Assembly (NCBI GenBank): GCA_029204225.1
Contig: CM055104.1
Location: 46,246,986-46,310,985, forward strand
DNA length: 64,000 nucleotides
Reading direction: 5' to 3'
DNA from: Diphasiastrum complanatum
Taxonomy: Eukaryota > Streptophyta > Lycopodiopsida > Lycopodiales > Lycopodiaceae
Positions 21,066-33,795 of this stretch are shown here, piece after piece. The translations under genes were made by a program, and so were the position numbers. The notes under the pieces were generated by a model. That model was given only the letters and a program-made list of their open reading frames with translations, had not been told where the DNA came from and did not search any database. Every line of letters begins with the position of its first letter. Within the stretch, counting starts at the first letter, position 1.

Positions 21066-24000
21066 GCACAATGTGGGGCACTTGTGCACATATCCACCAC
21101 TCATGGGTACAATGAATAGCCTCAGAGACCTCCTATCCCCATTTGTAACTTACGCATTATGTATTGATCCAAGAACACCACACAAATAGAAATTACTTAT
21201 ATATATTTACAAGGATCTTGAGTAGCGAATAACTTTCTCAAAAGTACAAGAACTAATTAAACTGAATGGGTCTCGATTTGACCAAATTGAAATGCAATCT
21301 CTGTAGATCTTTGAGTATTCGAGAGTCATTAAGTGTCAAAGACAAAAAATATTTAGAGTTCTTGGTTTTTCTTGCAAATCCATGAAACTTTTTTTACTGC
21401 TTCTACCAATACTTTCACAATTAAATCTCCATATGTTGGAATTATTGATACTATATATGGAGGTTCTTTTTTCGCTTTTTTAAATAGTTATATAGGGGAG
21501 TTAAGCCAAATAGGGTGATGATTAGAGAGGAGAAGATGAGAAATGTGGTAATGTTGTGATGAGGAGCCAATGTCCTTTACTAGAACCAACCATAGTGTCT
21601 ATCAATGCAAGCATATCTAAACTTAAAATCTCTTCTTTCCTTGTTCCAGGTGTGAGCGCACAACTTTGAACAATCAGTAAGACTAAATTTGTGATCTGAT
21701 ATTGCAACCCTGGCTCTTTTCTTAGACAATTAAGTACTTGTTAGAATCTCCAATCTTTGGTTAAAAGGATGAAAAGGCCTCCTTTTCTTCTTTGGGTCAG
21801 AATAAAGTTGTACTTGAAGTCTCGACAAGTTGATTTCATGAGGACTTTAAAGAGAAAATTGCTCTGAATGGTCCCCTGCATACAAATGGTCATATCATAG
21901 CAATGACAAATTTATTGAGCGTTCATCTAGGGGTTATATTGAAAGTCTTGTGGAGAGGATGAAAAGGAAATGGGACTTTTATATAGAAGTCTTACGAGGA
22001 TTGGCAGTGGTAACATCGTGCACAATTTTGCAACATAGTGTCATATTTTATTAGACTTGTAAACTTGAGGGTAGAATATTCAATTTGTATCCATGCTAAC
22101 AAAATGTGAAATAAGCATTTTTGTTGTTTTTGATTTTCTTTCAGCTATCCCTTGACCATTTGATGGTTATTGTACATAGGACATTAGAGAGTAGATAATT
22201 ATTTTTAATATATTGACAAACTTTTATGCACTAGGCAAAAGCCATACTTCATCTTGCATGAATCAAATGGATCTTTGTGTATTAAAAATATAATGAGTTA
22301 AGACTCCAAAGTCATTTTTGCCCCCTACTCCTTTCATGCTATTTATTGACCATTTGATGGTCAATGAATAGTAAGTATTAAAGTGTTTGTGGTGGTTATT
22401 GTATATAGAACAGTAAAGAGTAGATTACTATTTTTGTACTAGCAAACTTTTTTATAGTAGTCAAAAGCCACACATTCATTTTCAAAAATCAAATGGATCC
22501 TTCTATACTTAAATTATAAGAGTAGATTATTACTTTTGCTATATTTATACACTAGTCAAAAGCCATGCATCAAATGGATCTTTTTATACTTGAAATAAAA
22601 TGAGTAAGACTTCAAACTCGTTACATCTTAGCATTTGAAGAAATTGCTAAAATGAATGTTTGAAAGAAATGATTGTTTTGAAAGCATAAAATTTTTTACA
22701 TTGAAAAATATATAGACTTTATAGCTAGCATAATATGTTGTATGGAAGATAAACAAGAGAACATGCAATACCATACCTTCTTGTACGTACAATTTAAAAC
22801 AAGGTGATTTAGAAGACCTTGAAGTCGATAACGACAGGATATGTACCTTTTAATCTATGCTCATAGAGTTTGACTTCAAAATATTGTCGACATTCCTTGA
22901 AATCATACTTTATGACCTTCCACTGCTATTAACTTATTGTCTGCACACTTGTGAGTCATCACTTCTATTTGTAGCTACCCTACACCACGATACATAGTAG
23001 AATACTTGTTTGCACTTTTTACGCACCCACTGAACATTGCATATACCCAACACTACTAAGAGCAAAACTTAAGCTTTATCCATTGCATTTCCACATAACC
23101 ACACTCATTACACATCATTTAGCATGGCCACCTTTCTACAAGTGAGATGCTAAAGACAAGGGTAAGGACAAATTAGTACTTGAGCACTAGCTTAAGAAGT
23201 TTAAGGTCCTAGAAACATAGTTGAGTCCCTAGACGAAACGAGCCTTGAAGAAGAGGACAATGTCAAAGTACTAAGATGTCAAAGTACTCTTTAGTTGAAG
23301 ACTTTATGGAGCCTAAGGTTATACCATTATTCCCTATGCAAGTCATGCATACCTTTACCTATGAGGGCATGCAATGTAAAGTGGAAGGGGGCTCCATTTT
23401 GGATATGTCTAATTGAGCCCAAGACAAACTTCCTCTAAACCAACATCAAATCATAGTGGAGTGCATTAGTCAGAATTGGAATCCCAGCAAGCGCACATTC
23501 ACAATGTGCTACAATAATCCCAGTTACAAAATCAATGTCACCGCATGTAATCAACCAAATGGGGCATTCCAATGCTAGAAATAGTTTTTTACCAAGAGAG
23601 GCCAAGAAAGAGGCCTTCCTTCCCTATAACGACAACACTTAACTCGAGTGGTTGAGCAATGATGACATTCTTAGTCATACCATCACATATTCAAACTTGT
23701 GAAGCATGGCCAAATTTGTTCATTGCCATCTAGATGTGGCCCATGATTGGGAGATGAGGCTTCGACTCCTATTTATGAGATATCTTGTGGGTGTCTTGGA
23801 GCTGTAAGGATGTACCTTGGAGTCCTAATTTTACAAGTTTTGGTCCACAATAAGATCTTCAAGGCCTTGTGAGCGATCATTAAAAAACGGACAACAAACG
23901 ATCTTCACACGACTACCCTTGGTCCATACAACAATATTGGGGTCACATGGGGCCTTGAAGTTGGGACCTGCAACCAAAGAACACATCAACATTAACTATC

Positions 24001-24399
24001 ACTAGCACAAGCAAGAAAAGCAATAAGAAATGGCCCATACAAACATCAATGACTAGAAAACAAACACAAACTTGGCTTGAGGACCAAAGTTCAAGAAAGT
24101 GAACAACTGGGAAGTGCAAACTATAGTGGGTTTCTTAACAACAACTAGAAAAAATCATATGGTTTGTGAAGCATTAGACCAACATGATGAGACAATGGCT
24201 TTTGATTCATTTAATGACAATTACACATAGCCCAACGTCAAAGCACTTACATGTTGAGGTGGATGAAACTCTAAAGAAGAGCTTGTTGGCTAGTTCCTTG
24301 AGGCCGCTGACATAAAAAAGGCCTTAGCAATATCGTAATACCTTCATTCCATAGTCGACATTCGACACTCTTTTGATTTAAACATCATTCGATCGATAT
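21066..24399. other. Gene-poor region with diverged repeats
   Basis: No gene recognised. Three diverged units sharing AGTAGATTA, CAAAAGCCA and ATCAAATGGATC lie at about 22190-22310, 22425-22515 and 22520-22610. Around 23330-23580 the plus strand has coding-like runs broken by stops (for example NWNPSKRTFTMCYNNPSYK) whose family I do not recognise. A purely random origin cannot be excluded. Confidence 0.4.
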
Positions 24400-24762
24400 T
24401 GTCCAAAGTACTCCTATTGCACTTTCTGGAAGAAACAGACCACAGTCTCTGTCACACACTTAAAAAGAAAAACTTTTTGATGATGATCATGTATGGATAT
24501 CACTAAACCCTAAACCCTAATTGGTACACATTAATTGCAATCCAACCATTGGGCCTATACTATTCTAGGATAGTTAGTTTTATGGTTTGTTTGTGAATAA
24601 AATCCTAAATCGCCATCTAAAACAAGATATTTGACATAGCGGTTTTTCAGTGCAGCCATAACTATAAGCTTTCAAACTGTAGACTCGAAATTCCTTACAA
24701 CATTTTTTGCTCTATAGTTCGAAAAACAAAACACTACTTTTAAACAACTTTTTAGTGATTAG
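24400..24762 (+). repeat. 5' LTR of the outer copia element, left part
   Basis: Starts near TGTCCAAAGTACTCC. It aligns with the 3' LTR from 33796 (AACAGACCACAGTCTCTGTC versus AATAGACCACAATCTTTGTC; GCAATCCAACCATT in both). It contains CTAAACCCTAAACCCTAA at 24503-24520, a short telomere-like run absent from the 3' LTR. It is cut at 24762 by the nested element. Confidence 0.8.
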
Positions 24763-25567
24763 TGTGAAAATTCACACATGTGGGAATGTCCTAATGTGTG
24801 AAATTCATCTCCTAAGCTTGTGCACTATAGATCACTTGAAATCCAAGATCAATGACAAGATCTAAGGCAAAAATACCATTCTACATGCATTCATTCATTA
24901 CCAAAAGGTGTTTCACACATGTGTGGAAGACTTCATGAAATAAAATAAGTCCCAACAAGCTCCTCTCCTTGAGTAGAGAGAGAAAATACCACTTTGGGCT
25001 CATCTAGAGAGAGAAGGCATTACAAGCAAACTTGGCAAATCTCCAAATTGACTCAAAAACTCACATTAGATTATGATAGAAAATCAAAGTACATATATAG
25101 CTCATGGAGACCCATGCCACAATCCTATTGGACCCTCAATCATAGCCTCTCTAATCCTATTGGATGTGTGATGCAACATCCCTCACTTTTGATTGGACCC
25201 TTACAACACATCTCTCTCTTATGATTGGACCCTTTGACTTTTGCCACCACATAGGGTGCATCACTCATCAAACCTAAAATTGACATGTGTAAGCAGCCTA
25301 ACTAGCTTGAGTTAAATCACAATTGAATCTTGGCCTAATCATGACAAACATGTGTACTTGACCATTTGACCTCTAAAGCCAAATTTGGCCCTATCACCTA
25401 GTGACACCAAGATGCTTGACTAGAAATCTTTTATGATACCCCTAAAGTCAACATTATATACTATTTCTAACTATTTTATACATGTGGGAACATGCTCCAC
25501 ACATGTGAAATGTACTCACAAACATAAAAATAAAATAAGCAAGATAGATTTCTGATAATTTTTCACA
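24763..25567 (-). repeat. 3' LTR of the nested element
   Basis: Plus strand begins TGTGAAAATTCACACATGTG and ends AATTTTTCACA, giving inverted termini TGTGAAAAWTT. Length is 805 bp. It contains several GATTGGACC/CTATTGGACC motifs, also seen in the LTRs at 32.4 and 37.3 kb. Confidence 0.9.
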
Positions 25568-25684
25568 ATTAGTCCTCAGAAACTAGCTTGGTAAGATCAA
25601 TGAGTTTGAAAAACTTTTTGAGTGGATCCTTTGGTATGCATATGAAGTAAAAAACCAGCAAAAGGATCCATCATAGAAGCACCC

Positions 25685-26497
25685 TCACCATATCCATGAT
25701 AAGATTTCTTTGGTAGAAATCATTTGCCAACACCTTTGAAGAGCATGCCACCAATTTCCCACTATATCCATGTGCTTCCTCCATGCTTGATGATGATCTT
25801 TGATTTGAAAGTACCATTTGCATGAAGATGGCTGCACCATGATGAAAATCAGAGGCTTCCATGCGTCATAAATATCACAAAGATCAGAGAGATCAAGATC
25901 ATAAGATGAGCAAAAGTGTTGATTATCAAGATTAAGCAAACTAGCTTGACTAGTCCACATACTATGAACTTTATCCATGATGGATCTAATGTTGAGATCA
26001 AATTCTATCTTGATCTTCTTGAGGCTAGATACTTGCTCAAGGATGTAACTGTCCTCTTTGGATGCTTCACTTAATCTCAAGAGAAGTTTACAAAATGCCT
26101 CAAACCATGTAAAAACATGAATTTTCAAACTATGAGCAACAAGCTCATTCTTGCTCTTACTAGATCCAAGAGCAGACACTTGATGACTCAACCACTTGCT
26201 TTCTAAGTAATTTGGAAACATATCTAAGCCACCAATGACAAGAAATATGTCCACATAATAGGCATCATCCAAAGCTAGAAATGCCTTCACATCTTGATAG
26301 TCTTCAATAGATATGATTTGAGATGCATCTTGAGATGCCTTGATCTCGGCCCCTTCCAAGGTTGAATGTAGATCTTCATAAAATATGGCATCTATCACTT
26401 TTGAAATAGAGAGTATAAAGGCTTTATAGGCCTCTTTGGTGGATAAGCATCCAACCATGATCCATGAGCTTGGATCATCCTTCCTCCTTGTTTCCAA
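25685..26497 (-). CDS. Open frame in the RT position of the nested element, unknown C-terminal domain
   Basis: An uninterrupted frame of 270 codons (no ATG at its left end; it is the continuation of a disrupted polyprotein). The first 70 residues are copia sequence from after integrase: DDPSSWIMVGCLSTKEAY and a diverged DVVFHED-like segment. From about residue 70 the remaining 200 residues match no retrotransposon domain I know: DVKAFLALDDAYYVDIFLVI, VFTWFEAFCKLLLRLSEAS, EQVSSLKKIKIEFDLNIRS, CDIYDAWKPLIFIMVQPS, HHQAWRKHMDIVGNWWHAL. They are mostly amphipathic and helical-looking, with Trp/Leu. This could be captured host sequence or a frame preserved by chance; it is the best candidate in the element for a transduced segment. 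Confidence 0.55.
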   Translation of the reverse strand: METRRKDDPSSWIMVGCLSTKEAYKAFILSISKVIDAIFYEDLHSTLEGAEIKASQDASQIISIEDYQDVKAFLALDDAYYVDIFLVIGGLDMFPNYLESKWLSHQVSALGSSKSKNELVAHSLKIHVFTWFEAFCKLLLRLSEASKEDSYILEQVSSLKKIKIEFDLNIRSIMDKVHSMWTSQASLLNLDNQHFCSSYDLDLSDLCDIYDAWKPLIFIMVQPSSCKWYFQIKDHHQAWRKHMDIVGNWWHALQRCWQMISTKEILSWIW

Positions 26498-26569
26498 GGG
26501 AACATGTGGAAAGCAAGAACCTTCAAAGACACTAAGGTAATCAACCTTAGGCTTCTTGAATAATACTTC

Positions 26570-26821
26570 CTATGGTGTATTTCTTCCAAGAGCTCCATCA
26601 CTCCTCAAAGCTTTGTTCTTCAATGAGAATTCCATCTCAACATATGCTTTGAATGATAGGAAATAATCATGCACCATAAATCTTGAAGAGAGAAGATATA
26701 AACATGTGCATCTTGTGTAATCATCCTCCTTTGAAAGCTTGGATTCATCAGCAATATCAAGAGATTTTGCACTCTCTCTTGGATCCAATTTGTAGAGATC
26801 CAAGAGCAAGGATCTCACCAT
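26570..26821 (-). pseudogene. Copia integrase core with internal deletion (nested element)
   Basis: Reads DDYTRCTCLYLLSSRFMVHD, SFKAYVEMEFSLKNKALRSD and then jumps to LGRNTP-EVLFKK. The segment that normally lies between the second catalytic Asp and the LxGxTPxE motif, including the catalytic Glu, is missing. The product could not be an active integrase. Confidence 0.75.
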
Positions 26822-26859
26822 CCTTCTTGATCACACAATTGTCAATATGGAAATTGACA

Positions 26860-27322
26860 TCAAGCCATCAAGTAATTTGATGATGCAAGCTTCAAGGGAA
26901 TAGTCCCTGCTCCTTCAATTTTGCACTCTTGATCACTTGCAATGTATATGGACTTCTTGATTCCCTTTATAAGGCATAATAGATGAAAAGGAACCCTTGG
27001 AGCTACACATATGTGAAGATGCTCCACTATTAATATACCAAGAGTCATCCTTCTTGAAGGTGGAAGAGGAGCAGCTTGATGCCATAAGAGAGCCTTCTCC
27101 ATCACTTGTAATAAAGTCTTCTTTCTCATGAGAGATGTTGGCTTGCTTGAATTGGTTCTTCTTCTTGAAGCAATTGGTGGCATAGTGGTCTTTCTTGCCA
27201 CAAAGGAAGCACTTAACATATTTCTTCTTCTTCTTTGAAGTAGTATCTTGAGAGGAATCCTCCTCCTCTTCATCTTGATCTTTTGCTTTGTCCTTTGGCA
27301 AATAAAACTTTGTCATCACCAC
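26860..27322 (-). pseudogene. Copia gag zinc knuckle and protease (nested element)
   Basis: The Glu/Lys-rich stretch DEEEEDSSQDTTSKKKKKYV leads into the knuckle CFLCGKKDHYATNC (C-x2-C-x4-H-x4-C), then DGEGSLMASS and the protease motif WYINSGASSHM. The catalytic Asp of the family (WYxDSGAS) is Asn here, which would abolish activity. A frameshift near 26940 follows, and the protease continues with SDQECKIEGAGTIPLKLASS in another frame. The sequence is close to the fragment at 2386-2600. Confidence 0.8.
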
Positions 27323-27329
27323 TAAGATT

Positions 27330-27935
27330 GAGTGACAATTTGTCCATCCTTAATAGCTTGTTCTCATGCCTTGATTCTTCTACTATTAGCACTCCTTGCA
27401 AAGCCTCCAAGGTTGGTAGCTCCTCCTTGATAGCATAGGATTAGACAAGATTCTCATATTCATCCTTCAAGCCATTGATTATGACCCGGACTAGCTCACT
27501 TTGTCTAATGGAATCTCCAATACAAGCAAGCTCCCTATGAATATCTTTCACTCTCAAAACATAATTAGTGGCACTCTCATCACTCTTTTGAGAACTTTGG
27601 AATATTTGATTTCTAAGAGTGAGAAGCCTAGAGGTATTTTTGGCCTCATAGATTGCTTTGAGAGTATCCCAAGCATCCTTGGCCGAAGTACAAGCACCAA
27701 TCTCTCTCAAAATCTCATTAGAGCCATTCATCTTGATATAATGGAGAGCCATTCTAGCACTCTTCTTATACTTTTGTACTTCTTGAAGGACTTGAGGCTC
27801 CTCCTCAATCCCAAGTACAATATCCATCACATCTTGGAGTATCAAGATTGACTCCATTCTAACCTTCCAAATAGAATAGTTGGAGGTAGATAGTCTCTCA
27901 CTAGATTCCAATAGAAAGGAACCCATAGATGCCAT
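27330..27935 (-). pseudogene. Copia gag (UBN2 type) of the nested element
   Basis: The ATG at 27935 starts MASMGSFLLESSERLSTSNY, then KVRMESILILQDVMDIVLG, SAKDAWDTLKAIYEAKNTSR, LRVKDIHRELACIGDSIRQS and VRVIINGLKDEYENLV, with a stop at 27441. The frame then continues as SYAIKEELPTLEALQGVLIV. This is the complete N-terminal gag of a copia element with one nonsense change. Confidence 0.85.
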
Positions 27936-28679
27936 GTAATAGTCAAGACTCCTTGTGAATTAGACAATAAAGTGTTGCTTCTCTCTCACTATAGGATCCT
28001 TGAAAGGTGTACTACCAACTCCTATGCCAGATCTTGTAACAAAATGTGAGATGGATCTCACTAGTTCTACCAATCTCTCTCAAACTAGATCAACCTCTCA
28101 TCAATTGATGGAGTATAGGCAAAGTTTGGGTCAAACTATCTCTGGCACGTGTGAAACACTCCAAGAATCCACAAATCACTCAAATACAAGCCAATTGTAT
28201 GAAAGTAAGTGGCTATGACATCAAAATGATGACTAGATCTCAAATAGATGACATTGGCAAGCCTCTTCTTGAATTTTTTGGTCAACTAGCAAGATATGAT
28301 CAAACCAAATGTGTCCACACAGGTCTAGGTGCCCTACCTAACCCTCTTCAAAAGCTTATAGCTTTTGATTGGCTTCACCAAATGGATTGAAACAAATTGC
28401 TACAAAAACTAGACAAAATAGCTTTCAAACAAGCTATCTAGCACCAAATTTGGATCTAACTTGGAAGAGAACTTTTGAAATGAATTAGGCTGTACTTCAT
28501 ACGTGCCTGAGCAAGAAATTACATATAGTACCTGAAATTAGTCAATCATTATGATAATGAACCCTCTTGGTACAAATTTTCTTGAGATAGCACGGGAGAT
28601 GCAATCAACACTCTCTAGATCTTGATTTTTGTGAAATTTGTAAAACTATGGACGATAGATGCATCAAAAGCTTAGGTAG
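27936..28679 (-). other. Leader of the nested element
   Basis: The 744 bases between primer site and gag ATG. Frames on the plus strand here are shadows. No known packaging signal can be assigned by eye. Confidence 0.6.
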
Positions 28680-28691
28680 GCTCTAATACCA
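28680..28691 (-). other. Primer binding site of the nested element
   Basis: The minus strand reads TGGTATTAGAGC, one base from the Met-type site TGGTATCAGAGC, and it starts immediately after the LTR end. Confidence 0.85.
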
Positions 28692-29473
28692 TGTGAAAAT
28701 TCACACATGTGGGAATGTCCTAATGTGCAAAATTGATCTCCTAAGCTTGGCTCATGCACTATAGATCACCTATTGATTGAAATCCAAGATCAAGGACAAT
28801 ATCTAAGGCAAAAACACCATTCTACAGGCATTCATTCATCCTACATGTGGAAGACTTCATGAAATAAACTAAGTCCCAACAAGCTCCTCTCCTCAGGTAG
28901 AGAGAGAAAATACCACTTTTAGGCAATACAAGCCAAATTGGCAAATCTCCAAATTGACTTAAAAACTCACATTAGATTATGATAGAAAATCAAAGTACAT
29001 ATATAACTCTTGGAAATCCATGCTACAATCCTATTGGACCCCTCAATCATAGCCTCTCTAATCCTATTGGATGTGAGATGCAACATCCCTCACTTTTGAT
29101 TGGACCCTTACAACACATCTCTCTCTTATGATTGGACCCTTTGACTTTTGCCACCACATAGGGTGCATCACTCATCAAACCTAAACCTAACATGTGTAAG
29201 CAACCTAACTAGCTTGAGTTAGATCACAATTGAATTTTGGCCTAATCATGACAAAGCATGTGTACTTGACCGTTTGACCTCTAAAGTCAAAATTGGCCCT
29301 ATCACCTAGTGATACCAAGCTTGACCAGCAATCTTTATGATACGCCGAAAGTAAAAATTGTAAACTATTTCTAACTATTTTACACATGTGGGAACATGCT
29401 CCACACATGTGAAATGTACTCACAAACATAAAATCATAAAATAAGCAAGATAGATTTTTGACAATTTTTCATA
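28692..29473 (-). repeat. 5' LTR of the nested element
   Basis: Plus strand begins TGTGAAAATTCACACATGTG and ends TTTTTCATA (CACA in the other copy). Length is 782 bp versus 805; the difference is mostly a few short indels. The two LTRs stay easy to align along their whole length. Confidence 0.9.
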
Positions 29474-29478
29474 ATTAG

Positions 29479-29803
29479 TTAGACTTAAATCGTGATCTTG
29501 AGCTCTATCACACTTAGTTTTCATAGTACTAGAACATACGTAGTTCAATTTAGACTTATGTACTCTTATTTTGAAGACATAAAATTCGAAATTCAACATT
29601 TTAGTTCAGTACATCAATTTTTCAGAGTTATCTATTTTGCTCAATAACTCAATAGTTTGTAATTGTCTAATTCATTTACTTTCTTAGCTATTGATAATTA
29701 TAGAGGCAAGATCATGGTAGATTAGTGTCATTTCACTATTGTTGGGCATTAATCCTAACATTTTGGAACTCCTTCGATCATGATTTCATGATCATTTTCA
29801 ACA
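29479..29803 (+). repeat. 5' LTR of the outer copia element, right part
   Basis: Continues the alignment to the 3' LTR after the nested element: TCATAGTACTAG, CATTTACTTTCTTAGCTATT and GGCAAGATC-type words occur in both. Ends near TTTTCAACA at 29803. Confidence 0.8.
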
Positions 29804-29815
29804 TAGAATCAGAGC
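29804..29815 (+). other. Degenerate primer binding site (outer element)
   Basis: TAGAATCAGAGC, two changes from TGGTATCAGAGC, immediately after the LTR end CAACA. Confidence 0.65.
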
Positions 29816-29889
29816 TTGAGTTCGGACCTTGCACATTATCATGGCTATATCAGATCCCCTTACAATCCTTTTTTTTAAAGCTACTAGCA

Positions 29890-30500
29890 TGGAATCATCT
29901 TCAGACTTAAGACTCATTGGAAGATTCAATGGGAAAGATTTCCACGTGTGCAAATTCAGAATGAAGACGATCCTTCTTGAGAAAGTTTTGTGGGATGTTG
30001 TTGATGACTCTAAGACAAAGCCCACATTGATCTAGATGCAATTTCCAAATAAAAATAAAGAGATTCTAAGGCTCTTGTTCAACAAGGCTCTATTTGATAA
30101 AGAAGTTATTTGTTGATAAAATCTAGCACTATTATTGATCATGTGAACTACTTTAGATCCATGCTAAATCAACTAGTAGTCCTAGGCTCTCCATTCTCTA
30201 ATTCAGATGTTGTTGTGACATTACTATCTAGTCTACCACATGTCTATAAACATCTAGCAATGTTGGTTACCACATATCCTAGTCTACCCTTGTAGAAGGT
30301 GACCTGCATTCTTCTCCAAGAAGAAACTCGAAGGAGTCCAGTGATTTAAGTTCTGACAACATTGCTTTGTTCTCCAAGAAGAAGCAGAACCAGAGCATTC
30401 AATGAGAGCAAAAGACAGCAGCTGCATCAAAATGTAGCAACTGATTATCAATGCCCCTCTTCAACATTTGAAGACTAGAAGCTATTTATGGCTCAACTTT
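29890..30500 (+). pseudogene. Copia gag of the outer element, broken
   Basis: MESSSDLRLIGRFNGKDFHV (29890) resembles the gag of the 5.3-kb element. It runs to a stop at 30033. A later piece reads LIKSSTIIDHVNYFRSMLNQ, LVVLGSPFSNSDVVVTLLSS and LPHVYKHLAMLV, the DHL..F..L...L...G....D.......LP..Y part of gag. A Lys-rich tract follows near 30360-30420. Confidence 0.7.
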
Positions 30501-31660
30501 CATCACTCTCAAAAGAAGATTTTTGGTGCCTCGACTCATGAGCTACTCACTATATGACTTCCAAGAGGAGCTGGTTCAAAGACTTCACTACTTCACATCA
30601 TAACAAGTTTATCTACTTTCAAGTTCTCACCACATCAAAGGCCAAGGCACTATGTAGATCTTTTTGCAAAATGATACTCAAAAACTCATTACTGATGTGC
30701 TTTATGTTCTTTGATTGACAAAAAGTGCATTGCCTATTAGTAGGATTATTGACCTAGGATATACAATTTGATTCACTGACAACGAATGTGAAACTCTAGA
30801 TAGTAAAAGCATGAGACATGTTTATCTTTATAAATTCAATTATAATTCTTTTGTACAAAGGTCAAGCCATGATTTCTCACCTCATCTGATGATACTAAAA
30901 TTTTATGGCAATATCAAAGGTTAAGACATTTCGATATGAGAAGTCTAACATACATGTATGAGAAGCAACTGGTCAATGATCTTAATGCATGCAGATCATC
31001 TTCCACTTATAACTGTATGTATTATAGACAAGCATGCAAGAATTAGATTCTCTAATAATCAAGCTCATACGGCTTCTAATTCTTAAAAGAATTGGATCTC
31101 TAGCTTATTAGATTTAAACCATTTGGATATTTGTAGGCCAATGCAAACTACTTCTATTGGAGGTGCTTGATATTTCATTACTTTCATTGGTGATTATTCA
31201 AGAAATACCATTGTCATGTTTCTAAAAGCAAAATCTGAGGCATTCCAATGCTTTCAAGAATTCAAACAACTTGTAGAAATTGAAACGAAAAGAAAAATCA
31301 AAGTCGCATGTACAAATGGTGGGGGAGAGTACATGTCCACATAAATGATCAACTATCTCTCAACAAATGTAATTTAGAGGTATCTCACAACATGCTATTG
31401 TCCCTCAACAAAATGGAGTTGTGTGAGCAAAAGAATCAAACTCTCATGAAATCTACAAAGGCTATGTTGGCACATTCGAATTTATCCAAGAATTTTTGGG
31501 TTGAAGTAGTATTTACTGCTTGCTATCTCCGTAATCGATCAAGCACAAAATCAGTGGATGGAAAGACATCTGAAGAAGCTTGGTCAGATATTAAACCTTT
31601 TATTCAGCATTGTAGAATTTTGAAATGTAGAGCTTATGCTCAGTTTTCTAGCCAACATTA
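30500..31660 (+). pseudogene. Copia protease and integrase region of the outer element, broken
   Basis: Protease-like words (DFWCLDS-type and FKDFTTSHHNKF) occur at 30500-30620, then GAG-pre-integrase traces near 30900-31060. Integrase follows at about 31100: YFITFIGDYSRNTIVMFLKA, SEAFQCFQEFKQLVE, TNGGGEYMST and, after frameshifts, QKNQTLMKSTKAML and FWVEVVFTACYLRNRSSTKS. The second catalytic Asp reads Asn (TNGGGEY versus TDGGGEY). Multiple stops. Confidence 0.65.
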
Positions 31661-31979
31661 GTTTTATTTCCATTTATTTATCATTACATTAATGCTACAA
31701 GCTTTATGATCTACAAACAAATGAAGTATTTGTGAGTAGAGATGTTATCTTCTAGAAGATAAATTTTCAAATCTTAAGTCGATAATTCAGAATCTTTTCC
31801 TACTGCTGCACCAATATTTTCTAGTCCATCAAGTTCTGACATATCTTTTACAAGTTATACTCCTCAAGTAGAAAATTTTAGTTCAGATGTTGAGTCCGAA
31901 GAGACTGATACAACCCTTTGAAGGTCAACTAGAATTCAATATCCACCTGAAAGGTTTTTTTTTCAAGCATTATAGACAT

Positions 31980-32449
31980 CTGTAGAAGAAACATTTAGAA
32001 GCTATGTTACACACTAGCTCAGATAAGTGGAGAAAAACCATGAAATTTGAATACATCTCACTCATTAATATCGAGACTTGGACTCTTACTGACCTTCCAA
32101 AAGGCATCATAAGAGTTATTGATTATAATGATCTTCAAGAAGAAATTCCATCCTGATGGAGCTATTTCTAAATGGAAAGCTAGATTGGTGGCCAGAGGAT
32201 GTTCTCAAATTCCAGGAGTAGATTATAGTAAGGCATAGAATCCAATAGTCAAAATCCCTTCAATCAAAATACTTCTTGCCATTGTTGTGAATAAAATCTA
32301 GAATTGCATCAAATGGATGTTCAAACTGCATTTCTTAATGGTTTTATTCATGAATTTGAGACTTATATGAAATAGTCAAAAGAATTCACTCAACTAAATT
32401 TGGAATACAAATTTTGCTGAATTCACAAGACCCTATATGGGCTCAAACA
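31980..32449 (+). pseudogene. Copia RT of the outer element, first part
   Basis: SDKWRKTMKFEYISLINIET, a frameshift, then HPDGAISKWKARLVARGCSQ and IPGVDYS, and finally LYGLK in shifted frames (YMGSN reading). The RT is cut within the conserved LYGLKQxPRAW motif by the solo LTR that begins at 32450. Confidence 0.75.
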
Positions 32450-33371
<922 letters not shown>

Positions 33372-33376
33372 AAACA

Positions 33377-33795
33377 GAGTCCTAGGGCTTGGTTCCATAG
33401 AATTATTGAATCTCTTCTACATCCTGGAATTTTACCAAATGCAATAGATGGAAATCTCTACAAGAAGTTTGAAGGCCCTTCATACATAATTGTTGTTTTG
33501 TATGTAGATGATGCACTACTACTAACCATAGATCTAAAATTCTTATATAAAATAAAATCTCAATTGTCAAAAGAATTTGACATGACAGATATAGGGCCTG
33601 CTCATTATCTTCTTGAAATCCAAATTTTCATACATAAATCCAAGAAGATAATTCAGTCAAGTCAAGAAACATACTTGCAAAGTATTCTAGAAAAAATTTC
33701 TACGCATGATTCTAAGCCCATTGATTCTCCAATGGATCATAGTTTAGAGTTGTCTAAGGACATATGTCTTTAGATCCCCACGTGTCAACCAATAT
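33377..33795 (+). pseudogene. Copia RT of the outer element, second part
   Basis: Resumes at SPRAWFHRIIESLLHPGILP and continues to the catalytic VVLYVDDALLLTIDL, then KEFDMTDIGPAHYLLEIQIF and DSKPIDSPMDHSLELSKD, with a stop at 33773. The 3' LTR starts about 22 bases later. RNase H and a clear polypurine tract are missing. Confidence 0.8.

Larger units (their letters stand above)
24763..29473 (-). mobile_element. Nested copia-derived LTR element without reverse transcriptase
   Basis: Complete by structure: LTRs 24763-25567 and 28692-29473, flanked on both sides by the target duplication ATTAG (24758-24762 and 29474-29478), with a primer site at 28680-28691 on the minus strand. The length is 4,711 bp. 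On the minus strand, gag (27935-27441), zinc knuckle and protease (27322-26933) and a deleted integrase remain. RT and RNase H are absent, and in their place is a 200-residue open frame of unknown type. It must have been mobilised in trans or lost RT after insertion; the clean target duplication shows the ends were functional at insertion. Confidence 0.92.

Noticed and set aside
24503-24520. Telomere-type CCCTAAA repeats (also about 42209-42225)
   Set aside because: Only two to three units; too short for an interstitial telomere, probably incidental or a telo-box-like motif.
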